Assembly: GCF_002257695.2 (NCBI RefSeq) | Contig: NZ_CP155571.1 | DNA from: Sporomusa acidovorans | Lineage (GTDB): Bacteria; Bacillota; Negativicutes; Sporomusales; Sporomusaceae | Length of the DNA: 64,000 nucleotides | Reading direction: 5' to 3' (one strand) | Part shown: positions 17,228 through 25,533 of the stretch, in pieces | How positions within the stretch are numbered: the stretch's first letter is position 1 | How the letters are laid out: every line of letters begins with the position of its first letter | Notes under the pieces: generated by a model | What the model saw: only the letters and a program-made list of their open reading frames with translations | Database searches by the model: none | What the model was told of the DNA's origin: nothing | Translations under genes and position numbers: made by a program

Positions 17228-17995
17228 GTGAATACAAATAAGACTGATATTTTCCAACGGTTAAAAAGGGTAACATTTGAAGATTTTAAGCAAATGGCAT
17301 TAGATAATACGTTATCTACTCACGAAAAAATTGGGTTTCCTGATAGTTATCGTCAAGATTATACAAAAGCAATAGTAGAAGATATTTCACGAAAAATTCC
17401 GGCTTTTGCTGAAAGACAAAAAACGATTTTGGATATCGGCTGTGGATGTGATGAATTAGCAATAAATATTATTAAATATTGTGAGAAGCAGCAACATCGG
17501 CTTATTTTGATAGATTCAAATGAAATGCTATCACTATTACCAAATTATGAATTTGTAGAAAAGTATCCATGTAAATTTCCTGAGAATGATACCTTTATTA
17601 GTAGATATCGTGATAGTGTGGATGGAATTCTTGTTTATAGTGTTTTACAGCATATTATATTAGAGGCTAATTTATTTAGTTTTATTGATAAAGCCTTAGA
17701 GTTACTGAAAGCCGGAGGTACTCTTCTATTAGGTGATATACCTAATATTTCAAAGAGAAAACGTTTTTTTAGTTCACCTAGTGGTATAAAGACGCACCAA
17801 AATTTTACGGGAACTGATGAAATACCTCAAATTAATTTTTTAAATATTGAGCATGAGAAAATCGACGATGCAATTGTATTTGCTATTTTGCAGCGATATC
17901 GAAGTTTTGGTTTCGAAACGTATCTGGTGCCACAGCATACTACACTGCCTATGGCAACAAGAAGAGAAGATATAGTAATTGTAAAGTCACAATAA
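17228..17995 (+). CDS. SAM-dependent methyltransferase
   Basis: 255 residues with a class I SAM-binding motif TILDIGCGCDELAINII, an acidic LILIDSNEML strand, and a GTLLLGDIPN strand later on. The GTG start is one base after the stop of the acyltransferase gene, with GGAGG upstream. It probably O- or N-methylates a sugar or acyl product of the island. The C-terminal sequence (YRSFGFETYLVPQHTTLPMA, then REDIVIVKS) is the family's typical end. Substrate not determinable. Confidence 0.78.
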   Translation: MNTNKTDIFQRLKRVTFEDFKQMALDNTLSTHEKIGFPDSYRQDYTKAIVEDISRKIPAFAERQKTILDIGCGCDELAINIIKYCEKQQHRLILIDSNEMLSLLPNYEFVEKYPCKFPENDTFISRYRDSVDGILVYSVLQHIILEANLFSFIDKALELLKAGGTLLLGDIPNISKRKRFFSSPSGIKTHQNFTGTDEIPQINFLNIEHEKIDDAIVFAILQRYRSFGFETYLVPQHTTLPMATRREDIVIVKSQ

Positions 17996-18024
17996 AATTA
18001 TGCCTCGTATGAGGAGTTGATTGG

Positions 18025-18945
18025 ATGAAATGGAAGAAGAAGGGACTTATTTTTGTAACAGAGGGACGGCATAGTTGGGCGCAAACACATGCCATGATTC
18101 CAACCCCAGAATTTATAAATAATAATTGTTTGCGATTTTATGTTACAGTATGTGATAAACAGGGAATTGGCAGGATTGGTTATGTGGATGTTTCGGCAAA
18201 TCCGCTATGTAAAGTAATTCAGGTTGCTGAAAGTCCGATATTAGATATTGGCGATCCTGGTACATTTGATGAAAATGGTATTTTGGTTACAAGTATAGTA
18301 AATTTACCAGATGGCACTAAGTATTTATATTATGTAGGATTTGAAATTGGGACAAAAATTCGCTATCGCTTATTGACTGGTCTAGCAATTAGTAGGGATA
18401 ACGGTAAAAGTTTCGCTCGTATGCAGAAAACTCCTATTTTAGAGCGAAGTGATCAAGAATTGTATTTTCGCGGTGGACCATTTGTTATATATGAAAACGG
18501 AAGTTTTCGTATGTGGTATGTGGGAGGTAATAAGTGGTTAACTATAAACGGAAAGGAAATGCCCGTATATACTATAAATTATCTTGAATCAAATGATGGT
18601 ATCACTTGGGATAAATATGGCAAAGTGTGTATTGATATTGTCAATGAAAATGAGCACGGTTTTGGAAGACCTTATATTATAAAACATGATGGAAAATATA
18701 AAATGTTTTATTCAATTCGCGTGAAGTATTTAGGATATAGGTTAGGATATGCAGAAAGTACAGATGGAATTAACTGGATTAGAAAAGATCAGGATATAGG
18801 CATTAATGTATCTGAATCGGGATGGGATTCAGAGGCTGTTTGTTATTCGGCTGTTATTAAAATTAATGACCAGTATTATATGTTTTATAATGGCAATGAA
18901 TTTGGAAAAACTGGTTTTGGATGGGCAGAGTTAGTGGAATGGTAA
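18025..18945 (+). CDS. Five-bladed beta-propeller glycosidase-like protein
   Basis: 306 residues without signal peptide. It shows repeated blades of the GH43/GH32/GH130-like propeller type: GRHSWAQTHAMIPTPEF, YLYYVGFEIG, GGPFVIYENGSFRMWYVGG, YTINYLESNDGITWDKYG, YKMFYSIRVKYLGYRLGYAE, YYMFYNGNEFG. The DG-x-W and MWY/MFY elements are typical. Related cytoplasmic proteins occur in surface-polysaccharide and flagellar glycosylation loci with no settled role. It may be a phosphorylase or a non-enzymatic sugar-binding protein. It overlaps the start of the next gene. Confidence 0.65.
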   Translation: MKWKKKGLIFVTEGRHSWAQTHAMIPTPEFINNNCLRFYVTVCDKQGIGRIGYVDVSANPLCKVIQVAESPILDIGDPGTFDENGILVTSIVNLPDGTKYLYYVGFEIGTKIRYRLLTGLAISRDNGKSFARMQKTPILERSDQELYFRGGPFVIYENGSFRMWYVGGNKWLTINGKEMPVYTINYLESNDGITWDKYGKVCIDIVNENEHGFGRPYIIKHDGKYKMFYSIRVKYLGYRLGYAESTDGINWIRKDQDIGINVSESGWDSEAVCYSAVIKINDQYYMFYNGNEFGKTGFGWAELVEW

Positions 18946-19877
18946 TAGTACAAAAATATAAAAGTGAAGACAAGTCCTTATGGGATCAGTTTGTGCAGAA
19001 ATCAAAAAATGGTACTTTTTTATTTTTTCGTGATTATATGGAATATCATGAGAAAAGATTTCAAGATTATTCATTATTAATATATGACGAAAAAAGACAA
19101 TTGATTGCACTGTTTCCAGCAAATAAAAAAGATAATATTATTTATTCGCATGAGGGATTAACTTTTGGGGGATTTATAGTTGGTAATAAGGTAACAACTG
19201 AAATAGTATTAAGTATATTTTGTGAAACTAAAAATTTTTTAAAGAAAAATAATATAAATAAAATGATTTATAAGTGCATTCCATTTATTTACCATAAGTA
19301 CCCTGCCGAAGAAGATCAATATGCGTTATTCGTAAATGATGCTTGCTTAGTTAGACGTGATGTATCAACTGCCATATATTTGCCAGAGCGATATGCCTAT
19401 CAAGAAAGACGTATGCGGGCGGTAAAAAAAGCAATAAAGCACGGAGTAAAAGTAAAAAAAAGCGAAGATTATAATGCTTTTTGGCAGGTTTTGACGGAAG
19501 TGTTATATAGTCAGCACAATACTACACCAGTTCATTCCATTGACGAGATTATTTTACTAGCTAAACGATTTAAAGATAATATAAAATTGTACATTGCCAC
19601 ATTAGATGAAAGAATATTGGCTGGAACAGTCATATTTGAAAATGATAAAGTTGCGCATACTCAATATTTGGCTAATTCAGAAGAAGGACGTTCTACCGGT
19701 GCTTTAGATTTGGTGATTCATTACCTTGTTACCGAAGTATATAAAGATAAAATCTATTTTGATTTTGGCATTTCAAATGAAAAACAAGGTCGTTTTTTGA
19801 ATACTGGTCTTATTGCGCAAAAAGAAGGTTTCGGTGCTAGAGCAGTGGTTCATGATTTTTATAGTTTAGATATTTAA
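18939..19877 (+). CDS. GNAT/FemAB-like acyltransferase
   Basis: About 312 residues from the ATG at 18939, which overlaps the previous stop. The layout is that of tandem GNAT (FemAB-like) proteins: an N-terminal half with WDQFVQKSKNGTFLFFRDYMEYH, and a C-terminal acyltransferase half with LYIATLDERILAGTVIFEND, HTQYLANSEEGRSTGALDLV and YFDFGISNEKQG. The same architecture is found in proteins that acylate nucleotide sugars or add amino acids to peptidoglycan. In this operon an N-acyl or aminoacyl transfer to the 3-amino sugar is the likeliest role. Start chosen by overlap; the ribosome site is weak. Confidence 0.7.
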   Translation: MVIVQKYKSEDKSLWDQFVQKSKNGTFLFFRDYMEYHEKRFQDYSLLIYDEKRQLIALFPANKKDNIIYSHEGLTFGGFIVGNKVTTEIVLSIFCETKNFLKKNNINKMIYKCIPFIYHKYPAEEDQYALFVNDACLVRRDVSTAIYLPERYAYQERRMRAVKKAIKHGVKVKKSEDYNAFWQVLTEVLYSQHNTTPVHSIDEIILLAKRFKDNIKLYIATLDERILAGTVIFENDKVAHTQYLANSEEGRSTGALDLVIHYLVTEVYKDKIYFDFGISNEKQGRFLNTGLIAQKEGFGARAVVHDFYSLDI

Positions 19878-19890
19878 GTAGGTGATAATC

Positions 19891-20310
19891 ATGAGTGGTT
19901 TACATGATTGCTGTATTATTGATTTGCCTAAAATTACAGATCCGCGAGGAAATTTAAGCTTTATCGAAGGTGCACAGCATATACCATTTGAAATAAGACG
20001 TGTTTACTATTTATATGATATACCGGGTGGCGAAACACGTGGAGGCCATGCGCATAAAGAGTTGCAGCAATTAATTGTTGCAATGTCAGGTAGTTTTGAT
20101 GTCATTCTGGATGACGGGTATAATAAGAAAACGTTTAGTCTAAACCGAAGTTATTACGGTTTATATTTAACAAATATGGTATGGCGTGAAATAGTCAACT
20201 TTTCCACTGGAGCGGTCTGCATGGTCTTAGCATCAGAGCATTATGATGAAAGTGATTATTTTCGGGATTATAGAGAGTTCCGCAATGCAGTAAAGGAGTG
20301 GCACATTTAG
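19891..20310 (+). CDS. dTDP-4-oxo-6-deoxy-hexose 3,4-ketoisomerase (FdtA/QdtA family)
   Basis: 139-residue cupin from the ATG at 19891 (AGGTGA 7 bases upstream); a GTG at 19882 is part of that site. The GGETRGGHAHKELQQ motif holds the paired active-site histidines (H53, H55), and DPRGNLSFIEG and LYDIPGG are family hallmarks. FdtA-type enzymes convert dTDP-4-keto-6-deoxyglucose to the 3-keto isomer, the substrate for the aminotransferase encoded two bases downstream. Whether the product is of galacto (Fuc3N) or gluco (Qui3N) configuration cannot be told by reading. Confidence 0.88.
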   Translation: MSGLHDCCIIDLPKITDPRGNLSFIEGAQHIPFEIRRVYYLYDIPGGETRGGHAHKELQQLIVAMSGSFDVILDDGYNKKTFSLNRSYYGLYLTNMVWREIVNFSTGAVCMVLASEHYDESDYFRDYREFRNAVKEWHI

Positions 20311-20311
20311 C

Positions 20312-21418
20312 ATGAATATACCATTCTTAGATTTAAAAGCACCCTATCAGGAATTGAAGAATGAATTAGATGCTGCTTATACGCGAGTAATGAATTCTGG
20401 CCGGTATTTACTTGGAAAAGAATTAGAGCAGTTTGAACAAGAGTTTGCAGCATATTGTGGAGTAAAACATTGTATTGGTGTAGGTAACGGACTGGAAGCA
20501 TTGCATTTGGTACTAAGAGCATGGAACATTGGTGCAGGTGACGAAGTAATTGTACCTGCTAATACTTATATAGCTACTTGGCTAGCAGTGTCTTATGCTG
20601 GTGCTGTACCGGTTCCGGTCGAACCAGATGAACATACATTCAATATTAATCCTGATAAAATTGCAACTGCTGTGACCAAAAGAACTAAGGCGATTATTCC
20701 TGTTCATTTATATGGGCAGGCTGCTAATATGCAAAAAATCATGACTGTTGCCCAAAATTATAATCTAAAGGTTTTGGAAGATGCTGCTCAAGCTCATGGT
20801 GCCGAATATGGCGGCAAAAAGGTCGGGGGTCTCGCCCACGCAGCAGGATTTAGTTTTTATCCGGGAAAAAATTTCGGTGCCATGGGAGATGCTGGTGCGA
20901 TTACGACAAATGATGATAAAATTGCTGAGAAAGTGCGGCTGTTGAGAAATTATGGAGCTAAAATAAAATATGATCATGGAGTTAAAGGTCATAATTCGCG
21001 GATAGATGAACTGCAAGCGGCCTTTTTGAGAGTAAAACTTAGATATTTAGACTCATGGAATGAAAGACGCAGAAAAGTTGAAGCTTGCTATTTTCGGCAA
21101 TTGAAGGATACGGATTTGGTATTGCCAATCGTAGCAGATGGAAATCGTCATGTTTGGCATTTGTATGTAGTGAGAACAAAAATACGTAGTTTGGTGCAGG
21201 AGCATTTTGCGCAAACGGGGGTTGGAAGTTTAATTCATTATCCTATTCCTCCTCATTTATCAGGTGCTTACTCTGAAATGGGATTACAAAAGGGATGTTT
21301 TCCAATAACAGAGCAATTGGCTGATGAAGTACTTAGCTTACCTATGGGGCCTCATCTTACTGAACAAGAGATTAACTATATTTGCAGTCAATTAAAAGTG
21401 TTATGTAATAAGTCATAA
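20312..21418 (+). CDS. dTDP-3-oxo-6-deoxyhexose aminotransferase (FdtB/QdtB family)
   Basis: 368-residue PLP enzyme of the DegT/DnrJ/EryC1/StrS family. It contains NGLEALHLVLRA, the VLEDAAQAHGA strand with the PLP-binding Asp, and the Schiff-base lysine K186 in FSFYPGKNFGAMGDAGA. The N-terminal FLDLKAPYQELKNELDAAY is typical for 3-aminotransferases of the FdtB/WecE-like group. With the preceding ketoisomerase it forms the classic pair making a dTDP-3-amino-3,6-dideoxyhexose; the dTDP-glucose synthase and dehydratase (rmlA, rmlB) must be supplied from elsewhere. Last gene of the AT-rich island. Confidence 0.9.
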   Translation: MNIPFLDLKAPYQELKNELDAAYTRVMNSGRYLLGKELEQFEQEFAAYCGVKHCIGVGNGLEALHLVLRAWNIGAGDEVIVPANTYIATWLAVSYAGAVPVPVEPDEHTFNINPDKIATAVTKRTKAIIPVHLYGQAANMQKIMTVAQNYNLKVLEDAAQAHGAEYGGKKVGGLAHAAGFSFYPGKNFGAMGDAGAITTNDDKIAEKVRLLRNYGAKIKYDHGVKGHNSRIDELQAAFLRVKLRYLDSWNERRRKVEACYFRQLKDTDLVLPIVADGNRHVWHLYVVRTKIRSLVQEHFAQTGVGSLIHYPIPPHLSGAYSEMGLQKGCFPITEQLADEVLSLPMGPHLTEQEINYICSQLKVLCNKS

Positions 21419-21754
21419 GCAAAACCTCCAAGGTTATCAAGGTCAGCAGATAATTTTGTGTAATTCGGGTTTCTTTGTGGCAAGAAATAGTGGCTTTTTA
21501 AGCAAATTCGTTCATTGCCCCTTGTTAAATCTAATCCCTAGACAAGACGGAAGTATGCGCGCGTTAGCGTGAATGCTTCTGTCCTGGCTGGGGAATCACA
21601 CTTTTAAGGGCCAATTAACCTGTGTAGCGATCTTCGAAAAGTATAAATGGTTCAAAAACATATCCCAATCACCGCAACGTTGAATTCACTTTTTTACAAT
21701 ATTACTCGACGCTAAGTATAAGATTTTGCGTAAAATCCGAGAGAAATTGTTTTC
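21419..21754. other. Intergenic region with one imperfect hairpin
   Basis: No gene recognised. Bases 21546-21583 form an imperfect stem of about 17 pairs (GACGGAAGTAT against ATGCTTCTGTC, G-U pairs and one mismatch, small loop) with no T-run after it on either strand. The region lies between convergent genes, so it may be a weak terminator or remnant element. Confidence 0.4.
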
Positions 21755-22546
21755 TTATGTTCCTGTTCCTCTGTCCTGGCGTGACGCATTCGGGACAGTT
21801 TTTACCAACTCATCATACACCAACCCAAACTGCCGTTCCGAAACCGTTTTATTAGTCATATAATGTTCAAAATACTTCCACGAATCCTCCTCATTTAATA
21901 GTATCCCGTCTGTTGTCTTAATATGTGAGAAGCTACCGGTTTTAATATGTTTTGAACCGAAGGCCCGCAGCGAGATATTTTTCACAAAGCGCGGGTTGGG
22001 ATTCATGTTAATCTTGATGGCATGGTAATCATAATGATTGAAATGCAAAGAAGCCAGCGTTCGGGCCGAGATTTGGATCATAAAGTCTAATAACAACTGA
22101 TTGGCAATTGGCCGTTCAAAACGCAACCACACGTGATAGCCGCGACCACTCTTAACACTGACGGCTTCCATGCCATATGTTCCGAGATGCTGTTGTAGAT
22201 AGTCGACGGCAAGCTCTATTTCCGGTATGATTTCGTTATTATTTTTCTTATAGTTATTGTCTATATTGAAACATAGTGTGTTATTGGCTGTTTCATTGAA
22301 GTATAAGCAGACATTATAGTCTTGGTTTACATGTCCTTGCAACAGACTTTGTCTACGGTGCCCTGGGACATTTAATAGCCTGTATTTGTGGATAAAATGG
22401 TTTTCCATCTGTACATAATCTAGCGTTTCCCCTCCAGCCGTCAGATCTTTGACAAACTCAAATCCATAATTTTTAGTTTCCAGTTTCACTTTATCTTCGC
22501 ACATAGCTTGATAGAATGCAGATAATAATTCTACTCTTGTATCCAT
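21755..22546 (-). CDS. Archaeo-eukaryotic primase (AEP)-like protein with altered catalytic residues
   Basis: 263 residues, not a replicative DnaG primase. Three segments recall the AEP/PriS/LigD-Pol fold: CFNIDNNYK (motif I, normally D-x-D; here N-x-D), VKSGRGYHVWLRFE (motif II, SG-x-G-x-H), and INMNPNPRFVKNISLRAFGSK then HIKTG (the motif III region; the usual Asp appears as Asn). RAFGSKHIKTG fits the PriS-type LR-x-P-GS-x-H-x-KTG loop. Two of three expected acidic metal ligands are thus Asn, so nucleotide polymerisation may be lost. It overlaps the HAD nucleotidase gene upstream by 16 bases, so the two are co-translated. Function unknown. Confidence 0.6.
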   Translation of the reverse strand: MDTRVELLSAFYQAMCEDKVKLETKNYGFEFVKDLTAGGETLDYVQMENHFIHKYRLLNVPGHRRQSLLQGHVNQDYNVCLYFNETANNTLCFNIDNNYKKNNNEIIPEIELAVDYLQQHLGTYGMEAVSVKSGRGYHVWLRFERPIANQLLLDFMIQISARTLASLHFNHYDYHAIKINMNPNPRFVKNISLRAFGSKHIKTGSFSHIKTTDGILLNEEDSWKYFEHYMTNKTVSERQFGLVYDELVKTVPNASRQDRGTGT

Positions 22547-23103
22547 TGTTTAATCTCCTCAAATTGGGTAAACCCTTTTGCCGTTTGGTAAACAATTGAA
22601 CTATGCTTGGTCATAATCGGGTAAAAGACCTGGATGCCATAGTGCTCACCATAGGTAATATTTAATAGATCATCATCAATTAAATAGGGCACATCCCATA
22701 ACTTACAAAAAACAATTTTATTAAGGGCCATAACTAGGTAATCATAGGGAATCTGGTTTTCATACAGCCATTTTTTCGTACATTCTCCTGCTAAACGCAA
22801 ATTTCGTTTTGTGCAAATAACTACTTTCCAATCATTCGCTTTTAACCAGTTCATAAATTTTACGCCATCCGCATTGGCTTGTGCGAGCGGATAACATTCT
22901 TCGTGAATGCGATGTCGAAAATCAGAAAACTTATTCGTTAAAAATTTGCTTTCAGCAAAATCATCGCGCTTTACCAACTTAAGATAGTGAGAAAATTTTT
23001 CCTGCGATATGCCGTATGAATCTTTGAATATAAACGTAGACTGGGCTAAGGTATCTGAAAAATTGTTCAAAACGTTGTCGATATCAACAGCTATTACTTT
23101 CAT
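22531..23103 (-). CDS. HAD-family 5'(3')-deoxyribonucleotidase-like phosphatase (NT5C type)
   Basis: 190 residues from the ATG at 23103 (TAGGTGTG upstream). The HAD motif I is DIDNVLNNF (nucleophile and acid Asp), motif II Thr lies in VVICTKR, and motifs III/IV are the Lys near NKIVFCK and the LIDDD pair, all in order. The NT5C/YorS-like family dephosphorylates nucleoside monophosphates and is frequent in phages and mobile gene clusters. Its overlap with the AEP-like gene suggests joint nucleotide metabolism or a nucleotide signal. Divergent from the PIN gene, sharing a 142-base promoter region. Confidence 0.78.
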   Translation of the reverse strand: MKVIAVDIDNVLNNFSDTLAQSTFIFKDSYGISQEKFSHYLKLVKRDDFAESKFLTNKFSDFRHRIHEECYPLAQANADGVKFMNWLKANDWKVVICTKRNLRLAGECTKKWLYENQIPYDYLVMALNKIVFCKLWDVPYLIDDDLLNITYGEHYGIQVFYPIMTKHSSIVYQTAKGFTQFEEIKQWIQE

Positions 23104-23245
23104 ATAACACACCTACTGCATTTGAAATAGTAAACAAAGATTAAATATTACCTGGTTATAATTTAAGACAGATCATTGAAATGGAATAGAATTCATACTA
23201 TGGTGCAATGAACGGGTAAAGCAAAGATAAAGGGAGCGTAATAAT

Positions 23246-24355
23246 ATGCAGGCTATAGTCCATTATGTTAATGAAGAAATAGTAAACATAAAGAAGCTAA
23301 TGAATAAGTTCATGGAGTTTTCCAATATTGTCCGCTGGAACTACTCAAAGATAGTAGTGTCAGGGGCTGGCGACTATCAATGGGAAGTGTTGAACGATAA
23401 TGGGCGAGAGATTCAAAACCAATTACGCGGCCATTATGCCCATTTAATAAAATGGATTCGATTTTTGACAACTGATATGGCGAGTACTCAGCAACGTAAT
23501 TTGAATGTTTCAATTCAAACGGTACAGAACCTCATTGAACAGAATGGATTTCTTTTTAAAATGGATAAAGATGAACAGCTTAATTATGCGGTGAAATCAA
23601 TGGATTTATTGTTTGATTTAGTATCATCAGCATACGAAGTGACGGAAGATTACTGTATAATGATTCCCGACAGCCGCACTTTGCTTGCTAATCCGGAGTT
23701 TGAGAAATGGACATTTGAGGGAATAGAAAAATTTAAAATATTATTATTGCCGATAATAGCAAATGAGCTTGATAAAGCGCCTGCAAATGATGAAATTAAA
23801 AATAAAATACTAGATTATACAAAACGCGGAAATCTTTTAGACGGCGTAAAAATTAATGAGAAAAATAGCATTCAGTTTGCTGGTAATTTGCAAATAGAAA
23901 AAACACTACCCTGGCTAAATCTGAATGACCACTATGATAGCATAATTGCAGCTTACTTTGAAATGGTAAAAACAAATCCGCATACCCGGGTAATTCTTGT
24001 AACAAAAGATGCAAACCTGGCGGAAAAAGCATTCTCATTAAACGTTACCCATATGAAACCACCTGCCCTAAAAATTGACAGTACACCAATAAAGAGCAGC
24101 GAGCCAGTAGCGGATATAAAACCCGCTGTTCAACCAGTGAAGCCAGCTCCGTCAAAAGATAAATCCCATAAGCCTATGCCGCCACATGCGGATAATAAGC
24201 CTGAGAAACCAACAAAAGTTACAATTCCACCTAATATACAAAATCAACCACCTGCAGGTATGAAACCAAGACCACCTAAACCTAGGATTAAGTCTAGGCT
24301 TAATAATAATGTGAAACCAGATAGCAAATCATCAAGGATAAAAACGAAACGGTAA
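23246..24355 (+). CDS. PIN-domain nuclease with unknown N-terminal domain and basic proline-rich tail
   Basis: 369 residues in three parts. Residues 1-130: helical domain I do not recognise. Residues 135-270: PIN fold with the acidic tetrad D142 (IMIPDSRTLLANPEF), E174 (LPIIANELDK), D231 (HYDSIIAAYFEM) and D255 (RVILVTKDANLAEKAF), resembling PhoH-linked PIN domains, metal-dependent ribonucleases. Residues 275-369: low-complexity Pro/Lys/Arg/Asn tail, probably disordered and nucleic-acid binding. No antitoxin-like gene follows, so it is not a simple VapC. It is divergently transcribed from the AEP/HAD pair, and a terminator follows. Role unknown. Confidence 0.72.
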   Translation: MQAIVHYVNEEIVNIKKLMNKFMEFSNIVRWNYSKIVVSGAGDYQWEVLNDNGREIQNQLRGHYAHLIKWIRFLTTDMASTQQRNLNVSIQTVQNLIEQNGFLFKMDKDEQLNYAVKSMDLLFDLVSSAYEVTEDYCIMIPDSRTLLANPEFEKWTFEGIEKFKILLLPIIANELDKAPANDEIKNKILDYTKRGNLLDGVKINEKNSIQFAGNLQIEKTLPWLNLNDHYDSIIAAYFEMVKTNPHTRVILVTKDANLAEKAFSLNVTHMKPPALKIDSTPIKSSEPVADIKPAVQPVKPAPSKDKSHKPMPPHADNKPEKPTKVTIPPNIQNQPPAGMKPRPPKPRIKSRLNNNVKPDSKSSRIKTKR

Positions 24356-24451
24356 TACGGTGTAAATCCCGGTTAATGATGGTATGGCCTATTTTTATCA
24401 TTATCTCATTTTATTATTGGAATAATCTTAAGTTAAATATCTGATAGGAGG

Positions 24452-24492
24452 CAGCAGTCCGGATTTTTGCAATTCCCGGGCTGTTGTTTTTT
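24452..24492 (+). terminator. Terminator downstream of the PIN gene
   Basis: CAGCAGTCCGG (24452-24462) pairs with CCGGGCTGTTG (24476-24486), followed by six T. The rest of 24356-24696 holds no gene; it is very AT-rich before the marR start. Confidence 0.85.
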
Positions 24493-24696
24493 GGCTTTAC
24501 TTTAGGTTTACCATATAAACTTTTCTTTTTGGTTCAGATACAAGTTCATGGTATATGGACTTTATGCTGCCTTCGTGCTAAACTATCATCAAATACTGAA
24601 TATTAACAAAAATATAAAGTAATATATTATATATAGTTTATAATTATCAACAATATACAGATGCAATATAATAATGCCAAGGGGGAGGAACTTATT

Positions 24697-25140
24697 TTGG
24701 ATAATAATGAAAGAAAAGAGGTTGCTGGGGATATACTTCAACTGGTGTTTCAACTTCAAAAAAAAGTTATGAGGCATGTGATGCAGGAATCTAAATTAGA
24801 TGTCAGCCCGTTGCAAGTGCATGTGCTGGATACCCTTAAGGAGGAAAAGATCGCCACAATGACAATGATGGCCAAAGAAACACGGATGCCCAAAACACAA
24901 ATGACACGTATTATCGACAAATTAGTGACTCAGGGCCTTGTTCAGCGGGAATATGACGCTGCCGATAGACGAATTATTAAAATCAAGCTTACCGAGGCCG
25001 GCTTAACGTTAGTAGATTGCATTAAAGCAGAAGCTGTCGAGGTAGTGAATGAAAAACTCAAAATTTTGGATGATAAACAGTTGACAAGAATAAAGGAAAG
25101 TGCAAGCCGGATGTTTGAGGTAATTAAGGGACTCCCCTGA
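24697..25140 (+). CDS. MarR-family transcriptional regulator
   Basis: 147 residues from the TTG at 24697, chosen because GGGGGAGGA lies 7 bases upstream; the ATG at 24661 would precede that site. Winged-helix features: VSPLQVHVLDTLKEEK, MTMMAKETRMPKTQMTRIID (recognition helix) and the wing YDAADRRIIKIKLTEAG with the family DRR motif. It lies upstream of and in the same direction as an RND efflux operon, so it is the likely ligand-responsive repressor of both itself and the pump. The similar AT-rich element before marR and before the pump (24632 and 25347) is a candidate operator. Confidence 0.88.
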   Translation: MDNNERKEVAGDILQLVFQLQKKVMRHVMQESKLDVSPLQVHVLDTLKEEKIATMTMMAKETRMPKTQMTRIIDKLVTQGLVQREYDAADRRIIKIKLTEAGLTLVDCIKAEAVEVVNEKLKILDDKQLTRIKESASRMFEVIKGLP

Positions 25141-25533
25141 CAGAAGAATTAATCCACGCAAAAATGAAGATAGATGTACGGTGTTGCTAAGTGCAAGTTC
25201 TGCAAAATTGTAGGGTTTGCATTTTTTTATTTGTAGTGGATTTGATTTGGGTCTGGGGCGCAGTAGATTAGTGCCGGCAACTGTAATGCAAAAGGATGTC
25301 GCCAAATTTTCGTTGACAGTAGAATAGTAAAAAGATAATATATGCGTATAGTTAATATTAGTTAATTATATACAGTAATATACTTTAATTTAAAAATAAC
25401 TATAATATAAAATTAACATTTATTAGATATCATGGTTTTTGCGATCCCTTGTCGCAAACCCATTGATTTTCATGCTGGTAATTTGAAATAGGCAATTACC
25501 CTGAAATAAGATTTTAAGCAGGAGGAATGGCAA
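25141..25533 (+). promoter_or_regulatory. Promoter/operator region between marR and RND operon
   Basis: 393 bases without a gene. A weak terminator-like hairpin with T-run lies at 25202-25227. Bases 25347-25372 (TATAGTTAATATTAGTTAAT...) are nearly palindromic and resemble TATAGTTTATAATTA at 24632-24646 in front of marR. AGTAATATA also occurs in both regions. I infer a shared MarR-type operator; this is not proven. Confidence 0.4.

Noticed and set aside
23246..24355. VapBC-type toxin-antitoxin pair
   Set aside because: The PIN protein is far larger than VapC and no small antitoxin gene is adjacent in the same direction.
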